Of a stretch of DNA of 64,000 nucleotides, positions 32,613 through 40,529 are shown in pieces. Origin of the DNA: Haloferax denitrificans ATCC 35960. GTDB taxonomy: Archaea > Halobacteriota > Halobacteria > Halobacteriales > Haloferacaceae. The translations under genes were made by a program, and so were the position numbers. Each line of letters begins with the position of its first letter. Within the stretch, counting starts at the first letter, position 1. The stretch covers positions 62,001 through 126,000 of the forward strand of contig NZ_AOLP01000005.1 in NCBI RefSeq assembly GCF_000337795.1, read 5' to 3'. Below the pieces are notes generated by a model. That model had not been told where the DNA came from, searched no databases, and saw only the letters and a program-made list of their open reading frames with translations.

Positions 32613-32633
32613 ACGTGCGTGTTACGTGCGTCT
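32612..32633 (-). promoter_or_regulatory. Tandem 11-bp repeat before the antitoxin start
   Basis: TACGTGCGTGT (32612-32622) is followed by TACGTGCGTCT (32623-32633), 10 of 11 matches. The 11-bp period puts both copies on the same DNA face, as expected for two RHH dimers. A weak TATA-like element (tttggtaa on the minus strand, about 32635-32643) lies beyond. Candidate operator. Confidence 0.5.
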
Positions 32634-33131
32634 TACCAAAGCGGTTTCGCCGGTCGGAGGACGACTCTGAAAAGAGTGAGAGAAAATAACGCAATCGTGA
32701 TTGATTCGGCGGCGAGAGCGGGGAGGGCGCGCCAGAACGGTCCGTAACCGAAGCTAGACGAAGGCGGAGAGAACACATTCATGTAGCCGAATCGAAGGAA
32801 CGTGAATAGGGAGACTGGGCTCCCCCGGCCAGAGCAATGACGGTGAGAAGTGTTTGTACCCGATTCAGTGAACTATCTCGCGTTCGGAGATGCCACCACG
32901 ATGCCACGGTGAAGGCCGTTCCTGAGAGAATAAAATCGAGTATCGGAGAGGGCGGAGTCGATATGCACCAAAAAAAGTGTATGCGTAGTTGTCTACTTTC
33001 TGGAGACCGTGGAACGTACCGCTCAGTGGTGAGGGATACCGCCCTTGACTATCTACTGACGAACCGACTGAACAGTAACCGGAAGAACGCGAGGGCCAAA
33101 TCGGACGCTAAACGCCGATTTAAACCTGTTT
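32634..33131. other. Lower-GC region without a supported gene
   Basis: About 500 nt between the antitoxin and the chorismate mutase gene. It is clearly richer in A and T than the rest of the window (roughly half GC by eye) and shows no haloarchaeal codon bias. A 98-codon plus-strand frame (32837-33133) exists but has no family look and poor codon use. AT-rich elements occur near 32928-32942 and 32965-32985. No tRNA, complete transposase or repeat pair was recognised. Confidence 0.6.
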
Positions 33132-33145
33132 AGTCTATCTAGACT
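33132..33145 (-). terminator. Palindrome at the 3' end of the chorismate mutase gene
   Basis: AGTCTA-TC-TAGACT, a 6-bp perfect dyad that includes the stop codon of the gene (33135-33137), followed on the minus strand by an AT-rich tract (aaacaggtttaaat). Possible terminator. Confidence 0.35.
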
Positions 33146-33443
33146 GTCTTTGCTCGGCTTTGTTCATCTCGATGAGCAGGCGGAAAATCGCTTTCACGAG
33201 GTTCGAATCCACCTCGAAGTGGGCCGCGTTCTTCCCGGCGCGCTCCATCACGCGCTCTTCTTGGGACTCGTCGGTCGTCGGCAGGTCCTTCTCGGCTTTG
33301 ACCTTCGCCACCGTGTCGGCGACGTAGGTCCGGCGGGCGATGAGTTCGACGATGCCGCGGTCGATATCCTCTATCTCCTCGCGGAGTTCGTCGAGGGACA
33401 TGTCCTGAAACGGTTCGGCGGCGTCTGGGGTGTCGTCTGTCAT
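33135..33443 (-). CDS. Chorismate mutase (AroQ type)
   Basis: A 102-residue all-helical protein. Residues 14 onward (MSLDELREEIEDIDRGIVELIARRTYVADTVAKVK) carry the AroQ pattern with the catalytic Arg, Lys and Glu/Gln positions: R in LREEIEDIDRGIVEL, K in AKVKAEK, and the third-helix NLVKAIFRLLIEMNKAEQ. It rearranges chorismate to prephenate, feeding tyrA at 24.7 kb. Its start overlaps the shikimate kinase stop by 4 nt. Confidence 0.88.
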   Translation of the reverse strand: MTDDTPDAAEPFQDMSLDELREEIEDIDRGIVELIARRTYVADTVAKVKAEKDLPTTDESQEERVMERAGKNAAHFEVDSNLVKAIFRLLIEMNKAEQRQSR

Positions 33444-34309
33444 TGGATTCGTGCTCCGTCGGTTCGGGTGGTCGTCAGTCGGGTCTCTCCCTCGCGGGCG
33501 TCCCACAGTTCCTCGACGCGTTCGAGGTCGGCGCGGTCGCCGACGGCGACGACGCTCGGGCCGGTCCCGGACAGCGAGACGCCGTCGGCGATGGGCATCG
33601 CCTCGACGGCGGGGTCGGTCGGGAAGTCGAGGGCGGCCGAGAAGGCGAGGCCGTTGACGGTCATCGCCTCGGCGTAGCGGCCTTCGAGCGCGAGGTCGGC
33701 GACGAGGTCGGCCATCGGGGCGACGTTCTCGCAGCGGCTCACGTCGGCGTCGGCGCTGTAGGCGCGCTCCGGTGGCGTCCACACGAGCACGTCCCAGTCG
33801 ACCTCGTCGCGGGCGATGAGGTCGTCTTCAGTGTTGTCGGTGACGACGACGCCGCCGACCATGGAGGCCGCGGCGTCGTCGAACGCGCCGGTGGCGGTGA
33901 CGCCGACCTCGCGGGCGGCGCGGACGCCCATCCGACAGGCGTCGAGCCGGGAGATGTCGGCGTCCGGGCCGGGACCGACCGAGCGGCCGAGCGCGGACAG
34001 CGTCGCCAGCACCGTCGCGTTGGCCGCGGCGCTCGAACTCTTGAGGCCGGCGGCCATCGGCAGGTCGCTTTCGGTCTCGACGGTGCCGCCCTCGCCGTCG
34101 CCGAACGCCTCGACGGCGAGTTCGACACAGCGTTCGATGAGTCGCGTGTCGGCGTCGGGGGCCTCCGCGATACTGCCGCGGACGTCGCCGGAGTCGTCCA
34201 GTTCGACCGACGCGGTCGTCTCCGCGTCGATGGCGAACGCGGAGCCGGTCGCCGTCGCTAGGGCGTTCAAGACGGTGCCCGCCCCGAGGGCGGTGGCTCG
34301 GCCGTGCAT
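33440..34309 (-). CDS. aroK: Archaeal (GHMP-type) shikimate kinase
   Basis: A 289-residue GHMP-family kinase that phosphorylates shikimate in archaea instead of the bacterial P-loop enzyme. It starts MHGRATALGAGTVLNALATATG; the ATP loop is LPMAAGLKSSSAAANAT (about 87-103), and SLSGTGPSVVAV is the third GHMP motif. Immediately upstream of, and overlapping, the chorismate mutase gene, so the two shikimate steps are translated together. Confidence 0.92.
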   Translation of the reverse strand: MHGRATALGAGTVLNALATATGSAFAIDAETTASVELDDSGDVRGSIAEAPDADTRLIERCVELAVEAFGDGEGGTVETESDLPMAAGLKSSSAAANATVLATLSALGRSVGPGPDADISRLDACRMGVRAAREVGVTATGAFDDAAASMVGGVVVTDNTEDDLIARDEVDWDVLVWTPPERAYSADADVSRCENVAPMADLVADLALEGRYAEAMTVNGLAFSAALDFPTDPAVEAMPIADGVSLSGTGPSVVAVGDRADLERVEELWDAREGETRLTTTRTDGARIQ

Positions 34310-34456
34310 ACTTCGGGGAGGTCGGCACACCGTGTTATGTGTGGCGGTCCGTGCCGTTTTCGCCCGGAGGGGCGGCGGCGCGGCGGGGGGTGCGACGCGC
34401 GGCGCGGGCCGCCCCGAGACGCGACGTTTTTGCCGTCCCCGAAGCAACGGTGAGCC

Positions 34457-34885
34457 ATGAGCGCCCGCAACGACATCGCCCCGAGCACGCTCGGCGTCGA
34501 ACTCCACGACTACGGCGTCGAAGTGGAGTACCTCGACAACCGAACCACGGTCTACCGAGGCGTCCCCGAGGCGGTCACGGGCACGCTCGCCACCGCCCCC
34601 GGCAAGGAGGTCCACGTCCTCGTCACCGACCCCACCGAGACGGAGGGCGTCATGATGTACGTCAACGACCTCACGAGCCACGACGACGTGCTCGAATCGA
34701 GCGGCGTCGGCCGCGTCATCCTCGGCGAGGACGACGAAGAGGAGCTGTTCCCCGGCGTCCTCGTCCGTCGGGTGCCCGGCCACCGCTTCGAAATCGAGGC
34801 CGACCCGGAGGTCGCCCGCGGCCGCGTGTTCGTCTTCGTCGAGGACGACTGGGGCGAAGACTCCTACGAGTTCGTCGCCGAGTGA
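34457..34885 (+). CDS. DUF5796-like conserved haloarchaeal protein
   Basis: A 142-residue acidic soluble protein, strand-rich (GVELHDYGVEVEYLDNRTTVYRG, GKEVHVLVTDPTETEGVMMYVND). It matches the DUF5796 family as I recall it, function unknown. It overlaps the next small gene by one nt (TGATG). Confidence 0.7.
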   Translation: MSARNDIAPSTLGVELHDYGVEVEYLDNRTTVYRGVPEAVTGTLATAPGKEVHVLVTDPTETEGVMMYVNDLTSHDDVLESSGVGRVILGEDDEEELFPGVLVRRVPGHRFEIEADPEVARGRVFVFVEDDWGEDSYEFVAE

Positions 34886-35121
34886 TGCTCCGGAAACGCT
34901 GGGAGCCGCTGGAAAAGCGGACCGTCGGCAAAGCGCCGGAGGCCTACGGCTACTACGAACTCGGCGACGCCGACGGCGACCTCGTCGGCCGCGGCGTCGG
35001 CGTCCTCCGCGACGAACTGAAAGAGGCGCTCGCCTACGGCGACGCCGAACGCGTCCGCTGGGAGCGCGCGACCTCGCTGGACCACGCCGAGCGACTCGCG
35101 GACGAACACGACCCGGCGTAG
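34885..35121 (+). CDS. 78-residue haloarchaeal protein, GIY-YIG-like outline
   Basis: Starts on the A of the previous stop (TGATG). Residues 17-50 (APEAYGYYELGDADGDLVGRGVGVLRDEL) have the strand-turn-strand outline of GIY-YIG domains, where Y-x-x-G and a following Arg lead to catalysis, but the second Tyr-Ile-Gly triad is replaced by GRGVG and no catalytic Glu is obvious. So either a degenerate nuclease fold or only a resemblance. Coupled to the DUF5796-like gene. Confidence 0.6.
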   Translation: MLRKRWEPLEKRTVGKAPEAYGYYELGDADGDLVGRGVGVLRDELKEALAYGDAERVRWERATSLDHAERLADEHDPA

Positions 35122-35182
35122 GGGTCGGCGTCGGCGTCGGCGTCGCCGAGTCGCCGCCGACGCTCCCGCTCCCGCTCCCCCG

Positions 35183-35317
35183 CTACTGCAAGTACGACGG
35201 GCTGTCCGTGTCGCAGTTCTCCTCGTGAGCCTCGGCGTCGGACCGCACGTCGAACAGCATCTCGCACTCTTCGCACCGGTACCACGTCGCCCCGTCTTTC
35301 TCCGTCGTGGTGACCAT
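35183..35317 (-). CDS. 44-residue C2HC zinc-finger protein
   Basis: A small frame from ATG 35317 to TAG 35183. It holds WYRCEECEMLFDVRSDAEAH, then EENCD: C-x2-C-x12-H-x3-C, a convincing single zinc finger, and ends DSPSYLQ. Haloarchaea carry many such small zinc proteins whose roles are unknown. It lies between convergent and divergent neighbours and is transcribed away from cdc48. Confidence 0.72.
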   Translation of the reverse strand: MVTTTEKDGATWYRCEECEMLFDVRSDAEAHEENCDTDSPSYLQ

Positions 35318-35395
35318 GACTAGTGTTACCGCGCCGTCCCGGAAAACGGTTACTCCGGGCGAACCCTCAAGGGTCGAGCGGGCGAACCGGGGAGT

Positions 35396-37618
35396 ATGTC
35401 AGAAGATGGGGTGACGCTCGTCGTCCGCGCCGCGGAGAAACGCGACGCGGGCCGCGGCATCGCCCGCCTCCCCGAAGCCGCCCGCCGGGAACTCGGCGTG
35501 CTCAGCGGCGAGACGGTCGTCATCGAGGGCTCCCGAGAGACGGTCGCCAAGATGTGGCCCGCCCGCCCCGGCTCCTCCGCCGGCGAGATGCTCGTCGACG
35601 CCGACACGCGGGCCAACGCCGGCGTGAAAATCGGCGACAGCGTCCGCGTCAGGAAAATCGACGTCGAGGACGCCCGGTCGGTGACGCTCGCCGGCCCCAG
35701 CGCCTTCGAGCGGACCAGCGTCGACCGCGAGACCATCGAGGAGGTCGTGAAGGCGGAGCTTCGGAACCGCCCGCTCCGCGCCGGCGACCGCGTCCGCGTC
35801 GAGCGGCTCGGCGGGGCCGCGCTCGTCGTCAGCGAGACCAACCCTGAGGGCGTGGTCCGCGTCACCGACGCGACGGCGGTCTCCGTGACGGCGACGAGTT
35901 CGAAGGGCGCGAGCGAGACCGTCCGCGACGCCGTCAAGAGCGTGACCGGCGGCGACGACGACGACGGGAGCCGCGGTCGGGCGACGGGCGTCACCTACGA
36001 GGACATCGGCGGCCTCGACGACGAACTCGACCTCGTCCGCGAGATGATAGAGCTCCCGCTGTCCGAACCCGAGGTGTTCGCCCACCTCGGCATCGAGCCG
36101 CCGAAGGGCGTCCTCCTGCACGGCCCGCCGGGGACGGGGAAGACCCTCATCGCCAAGGCCGTCGCCAACGAGGTCGACGCGAGTTTCACCACGATTTCCG
36201 GCCCGGAGGTGCTGTCGAAGTACAAAGGCGAGTCCGAGGAGAAACTGCGCGAGGTGTTCCAGTCGGCCCGCGAGAACGCGCCGGCCATCATCTTCTTCGA
36301 CGAGATAGACTCCATCGCGTCGAAGCGCGACGACGGCGGCGACCTCGAAAACCGCATCGTCGGCCAACTGCTGTCGCTCATGGACGGACTGGACGCCCGC
36401 GGCGACGTGGTCGTCATCGGCGCGACCAACCGCGTCGATAGCCTCGACCCCGCGCTCCGCCGCGGCGGCCGCTTCGACCGCGAAATCGAAATCGGCGTCC
36501 CGAACGAGGCGGGCCGCCGCGAGATTCTCGACGTCCACACCCGGCGGATGCCCCTCGCCGAGGGCGTGGACATCGACCGACTGGCCTCCCGAACCCACGG
36601 CTTCGTCGGCGCGGACCTCGAATCGCTGGCGAAGGAGGCCGCGATGACGGCGCTCCGGCGCGTCCGCCGCGAGGGCGGCGGTGGAAGCGGAGGCGGAAGT
36701 GGAAGCGAGGGCGGCGACAACCGGGTCGCCGTCGCGGACATGACCGTCACGCGCGCCGACTTCGAGTCGGCGATGGCGACGGTCGAGCCGTCGGCGATGC
36801 GCGAGTATGTCGCCGAACAGCCGACCGAGGGCTTCGAGGGCGTCGGCGGCCTCGACGACGTAAAGCGGACGCTCGAACGCGCGGTGACGTGGCCGCTGAC
36901 CTACGCGCCGCTGTTCGAGGCGGCCTCGACCGACCCGCCGACCGGTCTGCTCTTACACGGCCCACCGGGCACCGGCAAGACGATGCTCGCCCGCGCCATC
37001 GCGGCCGAAAGCGGCGTCAACTTCATCCACGTCGCCGGCCCCGAACTGCTGGACCGCTACGTCGGCGAGTCCGAAAAATCCGTCCGCGAGGTGTTCGACC
37101 GCGCCCGACAGGCCGCGCCGAGCATCGTCTTCTTCGACGAGATAGACGCCATCGCAACGAACCGCGACAGCGCCGGCTCCGACTCGGGCGTCACCGAGCG
37201 CGTCGTCTCGCAACTCCTGACGGAGATGGACAACGCCGCAGACAACCCGAACCTCGTCGTCCTCGCGGCGACGAACCGCCGGGACGCGCTCGACCCCGCG
37301 CTCCTCCGCCCCGGTCGGCTGGAGACCCACGTCGAGGTGCCCGCCCCCGACATCGAGGCGCGCCGCGCCATCCTCGACGTACACGTCCGCGACAAGCCGC
37401 TCGGCACCGACGTGGACCTCGGCGACGTAGCCGCCCACATGGACGGCTACACCGGAGCCGACGTGGCCGCGGTCTGCCGCGAGGCCGCGCTCCGGGCGAT
37501 TCAGGACGTGGCCGACGCCTACGACGGCACCGAGGCGAACAGCCACGCCGATGAGGTGCGCATCACCCGCGCGCACTTCGAGGCGGCGCTGGAATCGGTC
37601 TCACCGACGCAAATCTGA
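35396..37618 (+). CDS. cdc48: Cdc48/VAT-type AAA+ ATPase
   Basis: A 740-residue unfoldase: N domain of double-psi barrel type (1-190), two AAA modules with Walker A at 243-250 and 522-529 (GPPGTGKT both times), Walker B FFDEIDSIA and FFDEIDAIA, and arginine-finger/SRH regions ATNRVDSLDPALRR and ATNRRDALDPALLRPGR. The inter-module linker has a Gly/Ser run (427-440) longer than usual. It extracts and unfolds proteins, probably delivering to the proteasome. Several paralogues are typical in haloarchaea. Confidence 0.93.
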   Translation: MSEDGVTLVVRAAEKRDAGRGIARLPEAARRELGVLSGETVVIEGSRETVAKMWPARPGSSAGEMLVDADTRANAGVKIGDSVRVRKIDVEDARSVTLAGPSAFERTSVDRETIEEVVKAELRNRPLRAGDRVRVERLGGAALVVSETNPEGVVRVTDATAVSVTATSSKGASETVRDAVKSVTGGDDDDGSRGRATGVTYEDIGGLDDELDLVREMIELPLSEPEVFAHLGIEPPKGVLLHGPPGTGKTLIAKAVANEVDASFTTISGPEVLSKYKGESEEKLREVFQSARENAPAIIFFDEIDSIASKRDDGGDLENRIVGQLLSLMDGLDARGDVVVIGATNRVDSLDPALRRGGRFDREIEIGVPNEAGRREILDVHTRRMPLAEGVDIDRLASRTHGFVGADLESLAKEAAMTALRRVRREGGGGSGGGSGSEGGDNRVAVADMTVTRADFESAMATVEPSAMREYVAEQPTEGFEGVGGLDDVKRTLERAVTWPLTYAPLFEAASTDPPTGLLLHGPPGTGKTMLARAIAAESGVNFIHVAGPELLDRYVGESEKSVREVFDRARQAAPSIVFFDEIDAIATNRDSAGSDSGVTERVVSQLLTEMDNAADNPNLVVLAATNRRDALDPALLRPGRLETHVEVPAPDIEARRAILDVHVRDKPLGTDVDLGDVAAHMDGYTGADVAAVCREAALRAIQDVADAYDGTEANSHADEVRITRAHFEAALESVSPTQI

Positions 37619-37718
37619 CGGGCGGCGACCGGCGGCGAAGGCCGTTCCCGCTCACCTGCGAGATTATCTCGTCTCACCGCGTACTGTGTCTCATGTTCAC
37701 TCGCAACAGAGGTGTGTC

Positions 37719-38036
37719 GTGAACGCGGCGTGGCGGCGGAAGGTCCGACGGGAGTGGGACGCGCTCACCGGCGGCCCACTGTCCGCGACGTGGTGGGTCA
37801 CGAAGGCCGGCCTCCGGGTCGCGTTCGCCGAGGCGATATTCATGTTTCTCGTGTTGTTGAACAACGACGCGGCCGCCCTCTCGGCCGTCGCCGACGGCGA
37901 GGCGTCCGTGTTTTCGCTCGTCGGGCTCGTCCTCGTGACGCCCGAGTACCTCGCCATCGCGGCCATCGTCTTCGCCGTCGCGCTCTTGCTTCCGTTCCTC
38001 CCGCGGCGCAACGAGGCGACCAACCGCTGGGAGTAG
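37719..38036 (+). CDS. Two-span membrane protein
   Basis: A 105-residue protein with GTG start at 37719 (an in-frame GTG at 37686 is an alternative), a basic/Trp-rich N terminus (NAAWRRKVRREWDAL) and two hydrophobic helices (about 33-52 and 68-92), ending PRRNEATNRWE. Unknown function. A AT-rich element (attatctc, about 37663-37670) lies before it. Confidence 0.6.
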   Translation: MNAAWRRKVRREWDALTGGPLSATWWVTKAGLRVAFAEAIFMFLVLLNNDAAALSAVADGEASVFSLVGLVLVTPEYLAIAAIVFAVALLLPFLPRRNEATNRWE

Positions 38037-38090
38037 GAGTCGAGAGGCGACGGCGGCCCCGCTCCCGAAGGCCACCGCGACCGCGACGAC

Positions 38091-38828
38091 TCAGGCCAGT
38101 CGCGCTCGGTAGTAACTCGACTCGGGGTTCGGCACGGTCACCTCGCGCACGTCGAGGCCCGCCTCGGCGGCGACCGCTCGGAGCCGAGCGGGCGAGACGA
38201 GAAGGAAGTCGAGCATCGGCCCGCGGAGGTCGCCGTACTCGACGCGGAACGACCGCCGGGCGACGCCCTCTCGCGGGTCCGACCGGTAGCCGAAAAAGCG
38301 CTCGGGGTCGATGCGCGCCGGGTCGTACGAGTCGACGACGACTTCGCCGGACGACGAGGCGAGGGCGGCAAACGACGCGAGCAGGTCGGCGAGTCGGTCC
38401 AGCGACCCCGCGAGTCCGACCTGCGTCCCGTTGGCGAGCACCGTCTCGAAGCCGCCGGCCGACGACTCCGACTCGCTCGGTTCGACCGGTGAGTCGAACA
38501 TGTCGCCGACGACAGCCGCCTCGACGCCGCGCTCGCGGGCCGCGCGAACCGCGTTCGGACTCACGTCGAAGGCGACGACTTCGCCGCGCTCCTGTGCGGC
38601 GAGGGCGTGCTGGCCCGCGCCGCACCCCACGTCGAGGAGCGGGGTTCGGAGGGAATCGACGAACTCGCGCTTCGCGGCGGGCCACCGCTCGGACGGGACG
38701 AGGTAGTTCTCGTAGATGTGCGCGTCGCCGGCGGCTCCCGCGTCGTCGCCGTCGCGGTAGACACAGGGGGCGCGCAGACAACCGCGAACCCGGTCCAACA
38801 TCGCCAGTCCGAGGGCGTCGTCGGGCAT
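38091..38828 (-). CDS. Class I SAM-dependent methyltransferase
   Basis: A 245-residue protein. Motif I is LLDVGCGAGQHALAAQERG, motif II acidic VVAFDVSPNAVRAARERG and motif IV VLANGTQVGL, as in small-molecule methyltransferases. The substrate is not indicated. The start at 38828 is used because the 23 upstream residues in frame are not conserved-looking and include a TATA-like region (aaatataat, about 38855-38865 on the minus strand). Confidence 0.82.
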   Translation of the reverse strand: MPDDALGLAMLDRVRGCLRAPCVYRDGDDAGAAGDAHIYENYLVPSERWPAAKREFVDSLRTPLLDVGCGAGQHALAAQERGEVVAFDVSPNAVRAARERGVEAAVVGDMFDSPVEPSESESSAGGFETVLANGTQVGLAGSLDRLADLLASFAALASSSGEVVVDSYDPARIDPERFFGYRSDPREGVARRSFRVEYGDLRGPMLDFLLVSPARLRAVAAEAGLDVREVTVPNPESSYYRARLA

Positions 38829-38903
38829 GACGAGTCGTTCGTCGCACTCGTGTAAATTATATTTAATGTGCTCAACGATAGCGATTAACAGGGACAACGG
38901 GCG

Positions 38904-39524
38904 TCAGTCTAGCCGGTCCAAGTCGCCGTGTAGCTCGCGGTTCATCACGTCCGCGACGAACAGTCGGATGCGCTTGTGAAGCTCCGCCTCGGTGTCGTAG
39001 GTCTCGACGCGGAGGTCCCAGCGGGCGCGCGCCGCGCGAATCATCTCGCTCGTGACGCTCGCCTCGTGGACGAAGACGATTCTGTCGCCGTGCGTCTCGG
39101 AGAGCTGTTCGAGTATCGACCCCGCCTCCTCGCCGACGCCGAAGTTGTGGCCGAGAAACGGGAGTACGAACACGGTCGCGTTGCTCGCCTCGGCGAACGC
39201 CAGCGACTGCGTCGCGGCGTCCACCTCGTCGGTGCCGATGTCCACGTCGACGGCGAGAAAGGCGTTCACGCCCGGGTCGGCGCGGAGCGTTCCCTGTACG
39301 CGTCGGAGGAGCGCGAGCGCGTCGTCCACCTCGTCTCGCGCGGCGAACAGCTTTCGAATCGGCCCCGGAAGCTCCTCGATGTCGATGGCGGCGAGTTCCT
39401 CCTCCGAGAGGACGTAGTTGAGGTTGAACGACTTGTACGGACCCATCACGTAGACGAGAAACCGGTCGTAGGTCGTTCGCCCGAGCGCCGCGCGTATCTC
39501 GTCGCGCGAGACGGCGTCCGTCAT
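38904..39524 (-). CDS. DUF7509-like protein with nucleoside-deoxyribosyltransferase-like outline
   Basis: A 206-residue soluble protein. Strings resemble the nucleoside 2-deoxyribosyltransferase/TIR-like Rossmann group: FLVYVMGPYKSFNLN (GPY near the first strand), AFLAVDVDIGTDE, SLAFAEASNATVFVLPFLGHNFGVGEEAGSILEQL with Glu residues in the place of the catalytic glutamate, and DRIVFVHE. In that fold family members hydrolyse or transfer N-glycosidic bonds of nucleotides. The biochemical activity is inference; in halophile genomes it appears as an unnamed conserved family. Leaderless, with a strong TATA box, and divergent from an ArsR-like regulator. Confidence 0.55.
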   Translation of the reverse strand: MTDAVSRDEIRAALGRTTYDRFLVYVMGPYKSFNLNYVLSEEELAAIDIEELPGPIRKLFAARDEVDDALALLRRVQGTLRADPGVNAFLAVDVDIGTDEVDAATQSLAFAEASNATVFVLPFLGHNFGVGEEAGSILEQLSETHGDRIVFVHEASVTSEMIRAARARWDLRVETYDTEAELHKRIRLFVADVMNRELHGDLDRLD

Positions 39525-39546
39525 GAGCACACGTACCGCGCGATAG

Positions 39547-39555
39547 TATATAAAA
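39547..39555 (-). promoter_or_regulatory. TATA box of the DUF7509-like gene
   Basis: ttttatata on the minus strand, 23-31 nt before the ATG at 39524: the clearest TATA box in this part of the window. It supports that start and strong leaderless transcription. Confidence 0.6.
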
Positions 39556-39590
39556 TCCGGATTTTTCAGCGAAGCTCGACTCAAGAACCG

Positions 39591-39598
39591 TTAAACCG
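39591..39598 (+). promoter_or_regulatory. TATA-like box of the ArsR-type regulator
   Basis: gttaaacc, 25-32 nt before the ATG at 39623. With the opposite TATA box about 40 nt away the two promoters are close together, so one bound regulator could affect both. Confidence 0.4.
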
Positions 39599-39622
39599 AC
39601 ACGCCGCGTCTCTCGAACCGAG

Positions 39623-40024
39623 ATGGCGACGAACGACCCGGTCGATTCGGACGGCCTCCCCGAGGACCCCGCCGAGTTGCTTCCCCCGACGAGCGTCCTC
39701 ACGCTGGACGAGTACCTCGACATGCAGGCCGCGCTCGGCGACCGGACGCGGTTTACCCTGCTGTACCGACTGGTCCACTTCGGCGAGCGGAGCCCGAAGG
39801 CGCTGGCCGAGGCGCTCGACGTGCAGGCGAACACGCTCCACTACCACCTCAACAAGCTCGTCGACGCCGGGTTGGTCGAGAAGCGAAAGCGGGCGCGAGC
39901 CGACGAGGAAGGGCTGTTTTCGTACTACCGCGCCACGTCGCTTGGCTCCGACATCCTCGAACACGGCGTCGAGGAGCTCATCCGGCGCGAGCGTGACTAC
40001 CGGGACGCCTACGCGTCGGAGTAG
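39623..40024 (+). CDS. ArsR-type winged-helix regulator
   Basis: A 133-residue protein with a winged-helix domain (RTRFTLLYRLVHFGERSPKALAEALDVQANTLHYHLNKL) preceded by an acidic, Pro-rich N terminus. No metal-binding cysteines, so it is not a metal sensor of the classic kind. It is divergent from the DUF7509-like gene and is the obvious candidate regulator of it. Confidence 0.85.
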   Translation: MATNDPVDSDGLPEDPAELLPPTSVLTLDEYLDMQAALGDRTRFTLLYRLVHFGERSPKALAEALDVQANTLHYHLNKLVDAGLVEKRKRARADEEGLFSYYRATSLGSDILEHGVEELIRRERDYRDAYASE

Positions 40025-40115
40025 CGGCGTCTCGGCCGGTCGCCGCGTCTCAGTTCTCGCCCCGTGACTGTCGAAGCCGCCGCCTATTTGGCGCTCGCTC
40101 GCACAGGCTGAAGCG

Positions 40116-40505
40116 ATGTCCAATCTCCTCCCCGAGGAAGCAGAGGAAAAGCTCGTCACCGTCTGCCGCACGGCCGTCGGCGACAGCCTCCGCTCGCTCA
40201 CGTACTTCAACCGCTTCGACTACGTGCAGGTGTACATCCGCGAGGACCTCGAACAGGAGGCCGACCTGAACTCCTTTATCGGCAACGAGTGGCACGACTT
40301 CAAGATGACACAGGACGCCTACCGCGGGTCCGAACTCGGCGACTACGAGTACACGATTCGCGTGTTCGAAAACGGCTATCTCGTCCGCATCACCGTCGAG
40401 GACTTCGGCGTCTTCGTCACGACCGACGGCATCTCGATGCAGGACTTCGAGGCGCTGGCGGCCGCGACGACCGAGATTCTCGACGAGTGGGCCATCGAGG
40501 AGTAA
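40116..40505 (+). CDS. Conserved haloarchaeal protein, unknown function
   Basis: A 129-residue acidic soluble protein: helix (ESLLPEEAEEKLV-like N terminus, SNLLPEEAEEKLVTVCRT), then strand-rich core (LTYFNRFDYVQVYIREDLEQ, YTIRVFENGYLVRITVEDFG) and an acidic C-terminal helix. I do not recognise the family firmly. Its 91-nt spacer to the ArsR-like gene is GC rich. Confidence 0.6.
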   Translation: MSNLLPEEAEEKLVTVCRTAVGDSLRSLTYFNRFDYVQVYIREDLEQEADLNSFIGNEWHDFKMTQDAYRGSELGDYEYTIRVFENGYLVRITVEDFGVFVTTDGISMQDFEALAAATTEILDEWAIEE

Positions 40506-40529
40506 GGTTCGAACCCGGCGTCGGGACCG

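Noticed and set aside
32837-33133. 98-codon plus-strand frame in the low-GC region
   Set aside because: Poor codon bias, no recognisable domain, no good promoter or ribosome site.
33198-33215. ggttcgaatcc, like a tRNA T-loop
   Set aside because: It is inside the chorismate mutase coding region and no acceptor or anticodon stem can be found around it.
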